From contig JAGKXB010000009.1 in the NCBI GenBank assembly GCA_021151485.1, positions 1 through 64,000 on the forward strand: a DNA stretch of 64,000 nucleotides. Direction: 5' to 3'. The position numbers and the translations under genes were made by a program. Positions 48,443 through 58,034 of the stretch are shown here, piece by piece. The notes under the pieces were generated by a model, which saw only the letters and a program-made list of their open reading frames with translations, searched no databases and was not told the origin of the DNA. How positions within the stretch are numbered: position 1 is the first letter of the stretch; each line of letters starts with the position of its first letter. The stretch comes from Oxalobacteraceae bacterium (GTDB lineage Bacteria > Pseudomonadota > Gammaproteobacteria > Burkholderiales > Burkholderiaceae_D).

Positions 48443-50254
48443 TTACAAAGAATCTAAACGCCACTTCCCTTTCCCCAATATTTCCAACTCCTGCGTATGG
48501 AAATTCAACAAACTGCTCCGATGTCCCACACTGATTAACACAGCATCTGGCAATGATGTGCGCAGTAATTGATACATCGCGTGCTCTAACCCTTCATCCA
48601 TCGCAGAACTGGCTTCATCCAAAAACACCACTTGAGGTTGCTGCAATAACACACGACCGATTGCCAAGCGCTGCTGTTCACCTAGGGACAAAATGCGTGT
48701 CCAATCATTCTCTTCATCTAAACGCGCGATCAAATGACTCAAATGACATTGTTTCAAGATTTCTACCACTTGATCATTTGTTGCGTTGACCTCATCGGAA
48801 AGTGCAGGGTAATACAAAGCAGCACGTAATGAGCCTAATGGCAAATAAGGTTTTTGCGGTAAAAATAGAGAAGTTTGATTCGCCTGATAAGACACTTTGC
48901 CATCAACGTAAGGCCATAAACCCGCAATCGCACGTAGCAACGTAGTTTTGCCTACGCCCGATGCACCACGGATCAAAAGAGAGGCCGCGGCTGGCAAGGT
49001 GATGGTCAAATCCTCTACCAACACCACATTGTCTGGCCGAGTAACGGTTAATCCTTGTATTGCAAATGTTGCCTGATTTAGGTTTGACTCATGCACATAT
49101 TCTATTTTTGCACCGCTCAACTTTTCGGTTGCATCGATCAAATCCAGAAAACCCGTCAAACGATTCACCACTGCGCGGTAGCTAGCAAAGTCATCATAAG
49201 AGGTGCGGAAAAAAGACAAAGCATCCTGCACATGGCCAAACGATTGCGCTGTTTGCATCATGTCACCCAAGGTAATTTGCTTGTTCAGCAAACGTGGGGC
49301 TTGCACGATAAAAGGAAACACCACTGCAGCCTGGCTGACCACAAGGTTCAATCCCTGGAATTTCAGCGAACGGGAAACGATGTCCCACATGTTGGTAATC
49401 ACATTGCCAAAACGTTTTAGCAAGTTGCTACGCTCGACAACTTCGCCACGGAAAAAGGCAATGCTTTCGCCATACTCACGTAAACGGATCAACGCATAAC
49501 GAAAATCAGCGCTAAATTTTTCGCTCAAAAAACTTAAATTGATCAATGGCCGACCAACTTTGATGGCAAAAACCGTCGCTGTGATGACGTAGATATAAAC
49601 CAAGAAAATCATCGCACGTGGGATTTCCACGCCCAACAATGACAAGGCACCCGACAAGCCCCACAAAATGATGCTAAACGCAAACAAAGACACGACGGCA
49701 TCCAGCAAACCCATAGAAAGCGCCAAGGAACTGCTAACAAAAGTTGTCACATCCTGCTGAATACGTTGATCCGGGTTATCGGCATCTTCGGGCAAATATT
49801 GGCTGCGATAGTAGACCTGCTTATCCAGCCAGCGATCCATCAAACTATTGCTTAACCAAACGCGCCAATCGATGAGAAAAGCCTGGCGTACGTAGTAATT
49901 CAACAGCGCTCTTGCCACATGGATCGTAGCCAAAATACTAAAAATCATCAGCATGAACCAGAATGCCTTGGCATCTAATTTCTGCATGGCACTATAAAAA
50001 CCGTTGTACCAAAACGAAAACAGCACATTCATGCGCACTGAAAACAGTGTCAGAAGAATAATAAATGCCAATCCAACAAGCGGTATTTTGCTACGAGAAG
50101 GATCAAAATAAGACCAGGTCAGACGCCGGAACTGCCTGCCCCACTCCGTAAAACGCCCCACCAGCACGACCGCAATACTCAAGCCGATCACACTGATGAC
50201 AAACGCCTGCACCAACCACAGCAAACTCGCCAATAACTCGTGACTCCAATCCAT
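48443..50254 (-). CDS. SbmA/BacA-like ABC transporter (fused membrane and ATPase domains)
   Basis: The 603-residue protein has an N-terminal domain with about six helices of the ABC_membrane_2 (SbmA/BacA) type: SVRMNVLFSFWYNGFYSAMQ, RVWLSNSLMDRWLDKQVYYR and NPDQRIQQDVTTF. An ATPase domain follows: Walker A GASGVGKTTLLR, signature LSLGEQQRLAIGR, Walker B VVFLDEASSAMDE. Relatives such as YddA or the mycobacterial vitamin B12 transporter handle peptides or cobalamin; the substrate here is unknown. The gene stands alone, in convergence with the PPIase gene. Confidence 0.9.
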   Translation of the reverse strand: MDWSHELLASLLWLVQAFVISVIGLSIAVVLVGRFTEWGRQFRRLTWSYFDPSRSKIPLVGLAFIILLTLFSVRMNVLFSFWYNGFYSAMQKLDAKAFWFMLMIFSILATIHVARALLNYYVRQAFLIDWRVWLSNSLMDRWLDKQVYYRSQYLPEDADNPDQRIQQDVTTFVSSSLALSMGLLDAVVSLFAFSIILWGLSGALSLLGVEIPRAMIFLVYIYVITATVFAIKVGRPLINLSFLSEKFSADFRYALIRLREYGESIAFFRGEVVERSNLLKRFGNVITNMWDIVSRSLKFQGLNLVVSQAAVVFPFIVQAPRLLNKQITLGDMMQTAQSFGHVQDALSFFRTSYDDFASYRAVVNRLTGFLDLIDATEKLSGAKIEYVHESNLNQATFAIQGLTVTRPDNVVLVEDLTITLPAAASLLIRGASGVGKTTLLRAIAGLWPYVDGKVSYQANQTSLFLPQKPYLPLGSLRAALYYPALSDEVNATNDQVVEILKQCHLSHLIARLDEENDWTRILSLGEQQRLAIGRVLLQQPQVVFLDEASSAMDEGLEHAMYQLLRTSLPDAVLISVGHRSSLLNFHTQELEILGKGKWRLDSL

Positions 50255-50342
50255 CTTGATACCTTTCTATCAAAAATTTTGCGGCAATTTTACGCTAGAA
50301 CCACGCCTGCTCATGACAATGAAGATAAAACTGATTGACCTT

Positions 50343-50380
50343 GTAGGGCGTCAATAAGCGCAGCGCTTATTCCACCCTAC
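50343..50380. repeat. Short inverted repeat between ABC transporter and sbp
   Basis: A hairpin formed by GTAGGG...AATAAGCGC and GCGCTTATT...CCCTAC. It is different in sequence from the REPIN-like family in this window. The region 50255-50530 otherwise shows no gene and must hold two divergent promoters. Confidence 0.7.
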
Positions 50381-50530
50381 TTAGCTTAGAACCACACTCA
50401 ATATAACCAAAACGCATATTAAAAAACGAAATCATTCGTTCTGTTTATGATTAATCCCCCTTATTCTCATGTTTCTGAATTTTTCATGTCATGTTTTACA
50501 TACCATTAATCACAACAAACGGAGATTGCC

Positions 50531-51547
50531 ATGCTATTCAACTTGTCCAAAAAAGCATTATTTGCCGGTGCGTTGATCACCAGCGCAGTTTTGCCACACG
50601 CCTTTGCAGCCGATACCACGCTGCTGAATGTTTCCTACGATCCAACCAGAGAGCTGTATCAAGACGTCAACACCGCTTTCGCTAAAAGCTGGAAAGCCAA
50701 AACAGGCGACAACGTACAAATCAAGCAATCGCATGGCGGTTCCGGCAAACAAGGACGTGCAGTGATCGATGGTTTGGAAGCCGACGTGGTAACTTTAGCG
50801 TTAGCCTATGACATTGACGCAATCGCTCAACACAATCTGATCGCCAAAGACTGGCAAAAACGTTTAGCACACAACAGCTCCCCTTACACCTCTACCATCG
50901 TCTTTTTGGTACGCAAGGGCAATCCTAAAGGCATCAAAGATTGGAATGACCTGGTCAAACCTGGTGTTTCGGTCATCACACCGAATCCAAAAACATCTGG
51001 CGGCGCACGCTGGAACCATTTGGCAGCTTGGGGTTATGCCTTGAAACAACCTGGTGCGACTGAAGCAACGGCTAAAGAATTCATCAAAAAATTGTACAAA
51101 AACGTGCCGGTATTGGATTCCGGCGCCCGCGGCGCGACCACAACCTTCGTTGAGCGCGGCATCGGCGACGTATTAATCGCATGGGAAAACGAAGCTTTCT
51201 TGGCAATTAAAGAATTAGGCCCTGAAAAAGTAGAAATCGTTTCACCATCCATCAGTATCCTGGCTGAACCACCTGTCGCTGTCGTTGATAAAGTCGCTGA
51301 CAAACGCGGCACCCGTAAAGTGGCACAGGCTTATTTGAATTTCTTGTACACCGAAGAAGCACAAGAGTTGATTGCGAAGAATTACTACCGTCCAACATTA
51401 GAAAAAACGGCGAAGAAGTATGCAAAAGAGTTTCCAAAGATCAAGCTGTTTACCATAGCGCAGGTTTCTGGTGACTGGGCTAAGGCGCAAAAAACACATT
51501 TTGCGGATGGTGGTGTGTTTGATCAGGTTTATCAGCCAAGTAAGTAA
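50531..51547 (+). CDS. sbp: Sulfate ABC transporter substrate-binding protein
   Basis: The 338-residue periplasmic protein has a signal peptide ([19 protein letters not shown]) and the family motifs [62 protein letters not shown] and [25 protein letters not shown] (each seen in part). It binds sulfate or thiosulfate for uptake. GGAG precedes the ATG by six bases. No cysT/cysW/cysA genes are adjacent. Its position ahead of a serine acetyltransferase and a desulfurase fits a sulfur theme. Confidence 0.95.
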   Translation: MLFNLSKKALFAGALITSAVLPHAFAADTTLLNVSYDPTRELYQDVNTAFAKSWKAKTGDNVQIKQSHGGSGKQGRAVIDGLEADVVTLALAYDIDAIAQHNLIAKDWQKRLAHNSSPYTSTIVFLVRKGNPKGIKDWNDLVKPGVSVITPNPKTSGGARWNHLAAWGYALKQPGATEATAKEFIKKLYKNVPVLDSGARGATTTFVERGIGDVLIAWENEAFLAIKELGPEKVEIVSPSISILAEPPVAVVDKVADKRGTRKVAQAYLNFLYTEEAQELIAKNYYRPTLEKTAKKYAKEFPKIKLFTIAQVSGDWAKAQKTHFADGGVFDQVYQPSK

Positions 51548-51570
51548 GAATAGCGCTACGCGAAATGAAC

Positions 51571-51674
51571 GCACTGGATTCCCGCCTTCGCGGGAATGAC
51601 GGTAATACGGGAAGTAGTTATCACCAAATACGTTAAAAACCGTCATCCCCGAGTGCTTTAGTCGGGGATCCAGT
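51571..51674. repeat. Two half-copies of the palindromic element
   Basis: A right-arm half (51571-51602, CACTGGATTCCCGCC to GGGAATGACGG) is followed by a left-arm half (51639-51674, CCGTCATCCCCG to GGGGATCCAGT). Their order is inverted compared with full elements, as if two neighbouring copies lost their outer halves. They lie between sbp and epsC. Confidence 0.85.
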
Positions 51675-51721
51675 ACTCCCCCCTCGTGCGAAGCACGCCA
51701 ATCTTAAAACGGCAAAAAGGA

Positions 51722-52681
51722 ATGAATACGCATACCAAGCTCCAGCAGCAATGGAATCTTGAAGATGTCGTCGCAAAACTCAGGACTTCCAGAGAAGTTT
51801 CACACAAGATCCGACACCAAGGCCATATCCGAGAATTGCCGTCCAGAGATGCCTTAATTTCTGTACTCAATGGTTTATCCGCTGCCCTCTTCCCTACCCA
51901 TTACGGCCAGCCCAATTTAAATGATGAAAACATCGATTATTTTGTTGGCAATACACTCAGCAATACGGTGTATATACTCAGCGAACAAATACGCCGTGGT
52001 TTGTTGTTTGTCTCTGAAAACGGGGCGGATACTAATATCGATACCCATCATCAAAAAGTCACGCAAATCACGCGCGATTTCATTGCCGAGTTACCTGCGA
52101 TTCGTGCCTTATTAGTCAGTGATTTACAAGCCGCGTTTCATGGTGACCCCGCAGCAACTAGCGTGTCTGAAGTATTGCTTTGCTATCCCGGCACGATTGC
52201 CATCATTTACTACCGACTAGCACATGCGCTGTATACGCTTGGCGCGACGTTTGTGGCGCGCATGATTTCTAACATTGCGCATTCACTGACCGGCATTGAT
52301 ATTCACCCAGGTGCCAGTATTGGCGCCAGTTTTTTCATCGATCACGGCACTGGCGTGGTGATCGGCGAAACCGCCGTCATTGGTCAGCATGTACGGCTTT
52401 ATCAAGCTGTGACGCTGGGTGCTAAACGTTTTCCAACGGACGAAAACGGCAATCTCATCAAAGGCAATACGCGCCACCCGATTGTGGAAGATCACGTCGT
52501 GATTTATGCCGGTGCCACGGTACTAGGGCGCATCACTATCGGATGCGGATCGACCATAGGAGGCAATGTCTGGCTGACGCAAAGCGTGCCGCCGTGCAGC
52601 AATATTTCACAGGCACAAATGCGTACCGATCAGCAATTTATTAGTAGTCAGCAGCAAAAATCAGCAAGTAGCAATCATTAA
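51722..52681 (+). CDS. epsC: Serine O-acetyltransferase (EpsC type)
   Basis: The 319-residue enzyme makes O-acetylserine, the direct precursor of cysteine. The N-terminal helical part includes RELPSRDALISVLNGLSAALFPTHYG. The left-handed beta-helix of hexapeptide repeats follows: GIDIHPGASIGASFFIDHGTGVVIGE, VTLGAKRFPTDENGNLIKGN, RHPIVEDHVVIYAGATVLGRI (each seen in part), with the catalytic His in DHGTG. AAGG lies almost against the ATG, an unusually short spacing; a GTG 12 codons upstream is the alternative. It is followed by the encapsulin and desulfurase genes, a link reported for family 2A encapsulin loci. Confidence 0.93.
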   Translation: MNTHTKLQQQWNLEDVVAKLRTSREVSHKIRHQGHIRELPSRDALISVLNGLSAALFPTHYGQPNLNDENIDYFVGNTLSNTVYILSEQIRRGLLFVSENGADTNIDTHHQKVTQITRDFIAELPAIRALLVSDLQAAFHGDPAATSVSEVLLCYPGTIAIIYYRLAHALYTLGATFVARMISNIAHSLTGIDIHPGASIGASFFIDHGTGVVIGETAVIGQHVRLYQAVTLGAKRFPTDENGNLIKGNTRHPIVEDHVVIYAGATVLGRITIGCGSTIGGNVWLTQSVPPCSNISQAQMRTDQQFISSQQQKSASSNH

Positions 52682-52708
52682 TCATCAACCGAAATTATCC
52701 ATTAACCT

Positions 52709-52804
52709 CCGTCGTTCCCGCGGATTTAGGCGGGAACCCAGCGTCTTTCGTTGTTGACGACTAAAAGCCACTGGGTCCCCGACTAAAGCACTCGGGGACG
52801 ACGG
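52709..52804. repeat. REPIN-like palindromic element inside the sulfur operon
   Basis: A 96-bp copy running from CCGTCGTTCCCGCGG to CTCGGGGACGACGG, with inner arms GGCGGGAACCCAGCG and CACTGGGTCCCC. It fills most of the gap between epsC and the encapsulin gene and could act as an RNA stabiliser or attenuator within the transcript. Confidence 0.92.
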
Positions 52805-52874
52805 GAAATTAAGGCTAATGGACAATCTTGGATCAACAATCCCATCAATCATTAACCCAACAGGAACCATCGAT

Positions 52875-53804
52875 ATGACACAACCAACCCATCCAATCCA
52901 ATCTCAAACAGCCCTAACCGATGCCGGCGCGCGCGGCTTGGCGATTGCCAACCGTACCGTGCCGCAAATGTCGCGCATTACCCCACGCTGGCTGACGCAT
53001 CTACTACATTGGGTGCCGCTCGATTCCGGTATTTATCGCGTCAACCGCGTCAAAGAAGGCGCGACCGTCAATGTTGATTGCTCCCAACGTGACGAACGCG
53101 TGCTGCCAGAAACCTTCGTCGATTACGTAGAAAACCCACGCGAATACCAACTCAGCGCCGTCACCACCGTGGTGGAAGTGCATACCCGTATTTCTGATCT
53201 GTACAGCAATCCATACAACCAAATCGCCGAGCAATTGCGTTTAACGATAGAAATCATCAAAGAACGCCAGGAAAGCGAACTCATCAACAATAAAGAATAC
53301 GGCCTGCTGCACAGCGTGGTCCCCAGCCAGCGCATCAAAACTCGTACTGGTGCGCCAACGCCGGATGACATGGATGAATTGATTACCAAAGTCTGGAAAG
53401 AGCCCGGCTTCTTCTTAGCGCATCCGCAAGCGATTGCTGCGTTTGGCCGCGAATGTACCCGCCGTGGTGTGCCACCACCAACTGTTTCTTTATTCGGTTC
53501 CCAATTTTTGACCTGGCGCGGTTTGCCGATTTTCCCTTGCGACAAATTGGAAATTGAAAATGGAAAAACCAACATCCTACTGATACGCACGGGTGAAAGC
53601 CGTCAGGGCGTAGTTGGATTATTTCAACCCAATTTGCCCGGCGGCGAAGGCAATCCTGGTTTGGCAGTGCGCTTTATGGGCATCAACCAAAAAGCCATCG
53701 CGTCTTATTTGGTTTCTCTTTATTGCTCATTAGCCGTATTAACTGATGATGCCATCGCAGTTTTAGAAGGCGTAGAAGTAGGTAAATACCATGAGTACAA
53801 ATAA
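52875..53804 (+). CDS. Family 2A encapsulin shell protein
   Basis: The 309-residue protein matches the HK97-fold shell protein of family 2A encapsulins (formerly SrpI or 'major membrane protein I'). Recognised segments include ITPRWLTHLLHWVPLDSGIYRVNRVK, VDCSQRDERVLPETFVDY, LRLTIEIIKERQESELINN, APTPDDMDELITKVWKEPGFFLAHP, FGRECTRRGVPPPTVSLFGS and a C-terminal RFMGINQKAIASYLVSLYCS (quoted in part). Subunits are expected to form a 60-mer protein shell. AGGA lies nine bases before the chosen ATG; 19 upstream codons are in frame but unconserved. The stop overlaps the start of the desulfurase gene, which encodes the expected cargo. Identification comes from remembered family sequence and context. 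Confidence 0.92.
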   Translation: MTQPTHPIQSQTALTDAGARGLAIANRTVPQMSRITPRWLTHLLHWVPLDSGIYRVNRVKEGATVNVDCSQRDERVLPETFVDYVENPREYQLSAVTTVVEVHTRISDLYSNPYNQIAEQLRLTIEIIKERQESELINNKEYGLLHSVVPSQRIKTRTGAPTPDDMDELITKVWKEPGFFLAHPQAIAAFGRECTRRGVPPPTVSLFGSQFLTWRGLPIFPCDKLEIENGKTNILLIRTGESRQGVVGLFQPNLPGGEGNPGLAVRFMGINQKAIASYLVSLYCSLAVLTDDAIAVLEGVEVGKYHEYK

Positions 53805-55464
53805 TCTAGAAAACATGGGTTTGCCGGATATCAACGTCCTGACGCGCATGGCAAATGAATTGTTTTCGGCGCTGCCATCTTCAGGATCGGAAGGATTGAC
53901 TGCATTACCCATCGCCACGTTACCAAACGTGCAAGCACCGGCAGCGTTGCCGCAAAGCGGTTTTCCTGTGGCAACCAATGCGGTGACTGCAAGCGCGCCA
54001 GCAATTCCGGCTGGCTTGCCTTTTAGCGGTGTGGCACCGGCGGATTTTGGTTTGCCCAGCGAACAAGAATTATCAAGACTGCTGGTGCCAAGAAACTTTC
54101 ACTCGCCTTCCGTCCTCACTAGTCAAGCCACTCAGGCGGCATCGTTTTATTTTTTAGATCAAAACACACCACGTCAGGCTGGCATCCAAGTACCTGGCTC
54201 ACCAGCACCCAACTGGCAAGCCAGCGCGACGCCGATGTCGGCACCGTTTGACATCAATCAAGTGCGACGGGATTTTCCCATCTTGCAAGAACGCGTCAAC
54301 GGGCGGCCTTTGGTATGGCTGGACAACGCGGCAACCACGCACAAACCACAGTGTGTGATTGATCGTTTGAAGTATTTCTACCAGCATGAAAATTCCAACA
54401 TCCACCGCGCCGCGCATGAATTGGCAGCACGTGCCAGTGATGCGTATGAAAGCGCCAGAGAAAAAGTGCGTGGATTTTTGAATGCCGCTTCCTCGAACGA
54501 AATCATCTTCGTACGTGGTGCCACTGAAGCCATCAATCTGGTCGCGCAAAGCTGGGGCCGGCAACATATCAGCAAAGATGATGAAATCATCATCAGCTGG
54601 CTAGAACATCACGCCAACATCGTGCCATGGCAGCAATTGTGTGCAGAAAAAGGCGCTAAGCTGAAAGTCATTCCCGTCGATGACAATGGCCAGATATTGC
54701 TGGATGAATACGCCAAATTGTTGAGCAACAAAACCAAGTTGGTTTCGTTCACCCAAGTATCCAATGCGCTCGGCACCATTACGCCCGTCAAACAGATGGT
54801 GGAAATGGCGCACAACGCAGGCGCCAAAGTGCTGGTCGATGGCGCGCAAGCGGTGTCGCACCTACGTGCTGATGTGCAACATTTGAACTGCGACTGGTAC
54901 GTTTTCTCCGGTCATAAGGTATTCGGCCCAACTGGTATCGGTGTGTTGTATGGAAAAGAAGCACTGCTGAATCAAATGCCACCCTGGCAAGGTGGCGGCA
55001 ATATGATCAAGGATGTGCGTTTTGAGCATACCGAATACCACCCAGCCCCCGCACGTTTTGAAGCAGGCACTGGCAATATCGCCGATGCGGTTGGATTGGG
55101 TGCGGCGATTGATTACGTCAATCGAATCGGCATTGACAATATTCACCAATACGAGCATCAGCTGTTGGAGTACGCCACGGGTTTGCTAAAAAGCATCCCG
55201 GGATTACGCCTGATCGGCACGGCGCCAGACAAAGCCAGCGTTTTGTCGTTCGTACTAGAAGGTTTTACAACAGTAGAAGTTGGCACCGCGCTGAGCAAAG
55301 AAGGCATCGCCGTGCGTTCTGGCCACCACTGCGCGCAACCGATTTTGCGTCGTTTTGGCCAAGAAAGCACGGTACGGCCATCACTCGCGTTTTATAACAA
55401 CCATGCCGATGTGGATGCCTTAGTTGCAACGCTACGGCGTATTCAAAGTGGACGTAGTTTTTAA
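53791..55464 (+). CDS. Encapsulin-targeted cysteine desulfurase (SufS-like, family 2A cargo)
   Basis: The 557-residue protein joins a disordered N-terminal region of about 150 residues to a complete SufS-like desulfurase (from FDINQVRRDFPILQERVNGR). The N-terminal region is Pro/Ala/Ser-rich with three ordered-looking islands: PDINVLTRMANELFSALPSS (12-31), LPSEQELSRLLVPRNF (about 90-105) and ASFYFLDQNTPRQ (about 117-130). These resemble the cargo-loading motifs of family 2A desulfurases. The catalytic part has the PLP lysine in VFSGHKVFGPTGIG and the persulfide cysteine in VRSGHHCAQPILRRFG. It takes sulfur from cysteine to leave alanine. The start overlaps the shell gene by 14 bases, so the two are translationally coupled. 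No SufE or SufBCD gene is adjacent. Confidence 0.94.
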   Translation: MSTNNLENMGLPDINVLTRMANELFSALPSSGSEGLTALPIATLPNVQAPAALPQSGFPVATNAVTASAPAIPAGLPFSGVAPADFGLPSEQELSRLLVPRNFHSPSVLTSQATQAASFYFLDQNTPRQAGIQVPGSPAPNWQASATPMSAPFDINQVRRDFPILQERVNGRPLVWLDNAATTHKPQCVIDRLKYFYQHENSNIHRAAHELAARASDAYESAREKVRGFLNAASSNEIIFVRGATEAINLVAQSWGRQHISKDDEIIISWLEHHANIVPWQQLCAEKGAKLKVIPVDDNGQILLDEYAKLLSNKTKLVSFTQVSNALGTITPVKQMVEMAHNAGAKVLVDGAQAVSHLRADVQHLNCDWYVFSGHKVFGPTGIGVLYGKEALLNQMPPWQGGGNMIKDVRFEHTEYHPAPARFEAGTGNIADAVGLGAAIDYVNRIGIDNIHQYEHQLLEYATGLLKSIPGLRLIGTAPDKASVLSFVLEGFTTVEVGTALSKEGIAVRSGHHCAQPILRRFGQESTVRPSLAFYNNHADVDALVATLRRIQSGRSF

Positions 55465-55484
55465 TTAATACATCACCCGATGTC

Positions 55485-55521
55485 AAAAAATAGGGCAGAT
55501 TCATCACCTGCCCTATTTTTT
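55485..55521 (+). terminator. Terminator after cysteine desulfurase
   Basis: The stem AAAAAATAGGGCAG/CTGCCCTATTTTTT with a nine-base loop is a strong intrinsic terminator. It closes the sbp-to-desulfurase region. Confidence 0.92.
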
Positions 55522-55636
55522 ATGCTTCATTATTGTCAATTTAGGCATTACAATCATGAAACATTTCCTACAGGAAATTAAAAATACTGATCAATATCAG
55601 TGTTCATCAATGACGATATCGGGGAAGAAAACAATC

Positions 55637-57640
55637 ATGAAATTATTATTCAAGAAAAAATTGCTGGCCATTGCAATTAGCGCAATTGGCACAATCAGCT
55701 CTTTTTACAGCATGACTTCATTAGCAGCGAGTAGTATTCAATACAGCGAACATAACGATCAATGGTTTGCCAATATCGCTGGCAACGCCTCCACATCACA
55801 AGCTATTTTGACTTCTGATAATGGTTTGTATTTTCTGTATTTCAGCCAAGGATATTTGGGCATCTATGATTTTCTTGGTCACGTCATCTGGGGCGTGAAC
55901 ATGCAGGATAAGGCGTCGTATTTTGGGATGACAAAAGACGGCTTGGGTTTATGGGAAGGCAGTAAAACTTCTGCTGTGTTTCTATCAAAACCAAGCAGCT
56001 CAACCACACCAACCAGCCAAGTTCCCACTACCAAGTTAGTCCTCACTAATGATGGCAATCTGCTTTATCAAACAATGCAAAACAACAATTGGGTCACGAC
56101 ATGGCAAACCAATACCACCATGCCATCCAACGTCACAACAACATTGTCACAAATACAAACACAAAAGAATCAATACAACAGTTTGGTGACCACCTCAAAC
56201 ACCGCCAAATATAACCTTAGCAATGCGCAACAAGACTTAAACTCAGCCACCGCTCGTAACAACGATGCAGTTAATGCTGACGTCACACAACAAAAAGATA
56301 CCTTAGCCAAAATACGTGCGCATAACCACATATTAACCAGCAATGCTTTTGAAATTGCCTCTGCTGGCCTAAAACGCGTATCAGGTCTACCAAGTAGCAG
56401 TGGTGCGACATTAAGCCCGCCAACGGTCACCTCCACCCCAGCGGGTAGCAATACCAAACATAGTGCGAATTACAAGCCCCCTCTCCCACAAGCACAGCAA
56501 AATGCTGTTAACTGTGTTCCCGCCGTTGGTGTAGGTACACAAACATCAACGGCAACGACAAGTGGTAATCAAGCAGCAAGCGGTGGTGCCAATGCCAGTG
56601 TATCCGCTGGTGTTGGCGGTTCTGCCAGTGCGACTGTTACGAGTACCAGTATTGATACCGAAGTGAGTTTCAGAGACTGTGTAGATGCTGTCGTGTCAGT
56701 ACAAGGTCAATTGAATGGTCCTGGGGGATCCACACTTGGTGCTTCAGTAACATTAGAAACATTTGCTGGCTCGATGATGGATGCCAACCTGCAAGCCAAT
56801 CAAAATGGTCTTCAAGCCTCTGTTTCTAGCCAAGATGGCGTATTTATCACCATGACTACTGACGCCAGTGCAAACGTGCAGGGCTTTGGCGTCGATGCCA
56901 ATGGACAAGTCGTCGTCATGAGTGGCAGTCAAGGTAGTGCGAATCTACAGGCCAACAAAAATGGGGTAGCCGCAGGTGCTGAAGGTACTTATGGAAGTGG
57001 AGTGAACGCATCTGGATCAGTGACTCAAAATATGCGATACGGATCAACAACAACTGGAGCCGGTGCTTCTGTTGGCGTAGTCGGCGCGGGGGGAAGCGTT
57101 GGTGCAACAACCAGTCACGGTGTCCTGAATTTGGAGTTAACGGGGGATTTAGCAGCGGGTGTTGGCCTTGATTTAGACCTCGGAGTCGGCGTCAACTATG
57201 GTCAATCTTATAACGACCTACGCAGCGCTTACAATGCACTCAAACAAACACGACAAGCAAAGCATGCGGCCCAACAAACTGTGCTAGCAGCACAGACAAC
57301 ATACAACACCATGAAAGCAACTGCTGATAAAGCACAACAAGAACTCACTACAGCAGCGGATTCAATTGCCCACGCAACCTCACAAGCAACTACTTTGGTG
57401 ACATCAGAAGTCAGCAAAGATGCGCAAAATTTTGCTAAGGTTACAACGACAGCATTTGAAAATCCTAGCGCAATCGCAGCGGCAGCAGCGGAAGCCGCCG
57501 CCAAAGCAGCAGCAGATGCCCAAGCAGCGGCCGATGCAGCAGCAAAAGCAGCCGCAGATGCCGCCAACAAAGCAGCAAGTAGTGTCTCCAGCACCGCCAA
57601 AAGTGTTGGCAAAAGCATCAAACATGCTTTCCACTTTTAA
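55637..57640 (+). CDS. Secreted B-lectin-like protein with glycine-rich and Ala-rich coiled-coil regions
   Basis: I do not recognise the full architecture of this 667-residue protein. A signal peptide (KKKLLAIAISAIGTISSFYS, ending SLAAS) is followed by a region of about 130 residues with repeated strand-turn units like bulb-type lectins (SQAILTSDNGLYFLYFSQGY, TTKLVLTNDGNLLYQTMQNN). Next comes a helical, coiled-coil-like stretch (about 165-235). A large Gly/Ser/Ala/Thr-rich region with two cysteines (VNCVPAV, FRDCVDA) spans about 270-520. An Ala-rich helical tail holds repeated AAAKAAADAQAAAD-type units, with a basic end. The chosen ATG starts the signal peptide; the frame opens 27 codons earlier. 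It is probably surface-attached or released, perhaps binding sugars. Terminators lie on both sides, so it is monocistronic. Confidence 0.7.
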   Translation: MKLLFKKKLLAIAISAIGTISSFYSMTSLAASSIQYSEHNDQWFANIAGNASTSQAILTSDNGLYFLYFSQGYLGIYDFLGHVIWGVNMQDKASYFGMTKDGLGLWEGSKTSAVFLSKPSSSTTPTSQVPTTKLVLTNDGNLLYQTMQNNNWVTTWQTNTTMPSNVTTTLSQIQTQKNQYNSLVTTSNTAKYNLSNAQQDLNSATARNNDAVNADVTQQKDTLAKIRAHNHILTSNAFEIASAGLKRVSGLPSSSGATLSPPTVTSTPAGSNTKHSANYKPPLPQAQQNAVNCVPAVGVGTQTSTATTSGNQAASGGANASVSAGVGGSASATVTSTSIDTEVSFRDCVDAVVSVQGQLNGPGGSTLGASVTLETFAGSMMDANLQANQNGLQASVSSQDGVFITMTTDASANVQGFGVDANGQVVVMSGSQGSANLQANKNGVAAGAEGTYGSGVNASGSVTQNMRYGSTTTGAGASVGVVGAGGSVGATTSHGVLNLELTGDLAAGVGLDLDLGVGVNYGQSYNDLRSAYNALKQTRQAKHAAQQTVLAAQTTYNTMKATADKAQQELTTAADSIAHATSQATTLVTSEVSKDAQNFAKVTTTAFENPSAIAAAAAEAAAKAAADAQAAADAAAKAAADAANKAASSVSSTAKSVGKSIKHAFHF

Positions 57641-57698
57641 AGCGAAGATGGGCAAAAAATAGCGTTTTCCTACTATTCACGCTATTAGATCCCATAAT

Positions 57699-57736
57699 AA
57701 AAAAGGGTTAGCGCTTTTCAGCAGCTAACCCTTTTC
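57699..57736. terminator. Terminator between the lectin-like and repeat-protein genes
   Basis: The stem AAAAAGGGTTAGC/GCTAACCCTTTT with a short loop lies between converging genes and can serve both strands. Confidence 0.88.
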
Positions 57737-58034
57737 CGTACCTGATCTAAATGAATAAAAACTTAACAGTTTTTACCCAACGAACATACCATAAGGAACA
57801 AGAGTGCCATTACCAGTGTCATTACCAGTAGTTAGCGCATCCATAACACCATCAACAACAGTGCCATTACCAGTAGCTAGCGCACCCAAAGCACCCACCC
57901 ACAACTTCAAACTATTGTAGTCCGCTTTACTCACGGCAAAACCAGCTCCCAACATGAGCACAGCAACAGAAGAAGCCATCGCCACCTGCCCCTTTGTTGG
58001 TAACGACGCCACAATCTTTTCAAGCGTTGTGAGA

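Noticed and set aside
57229..57621. 130-codon Ala-rich frame on the minus strand
   Set aside because: It is the antisense shadow of the Ala-rich tail of the lectin-like protein.
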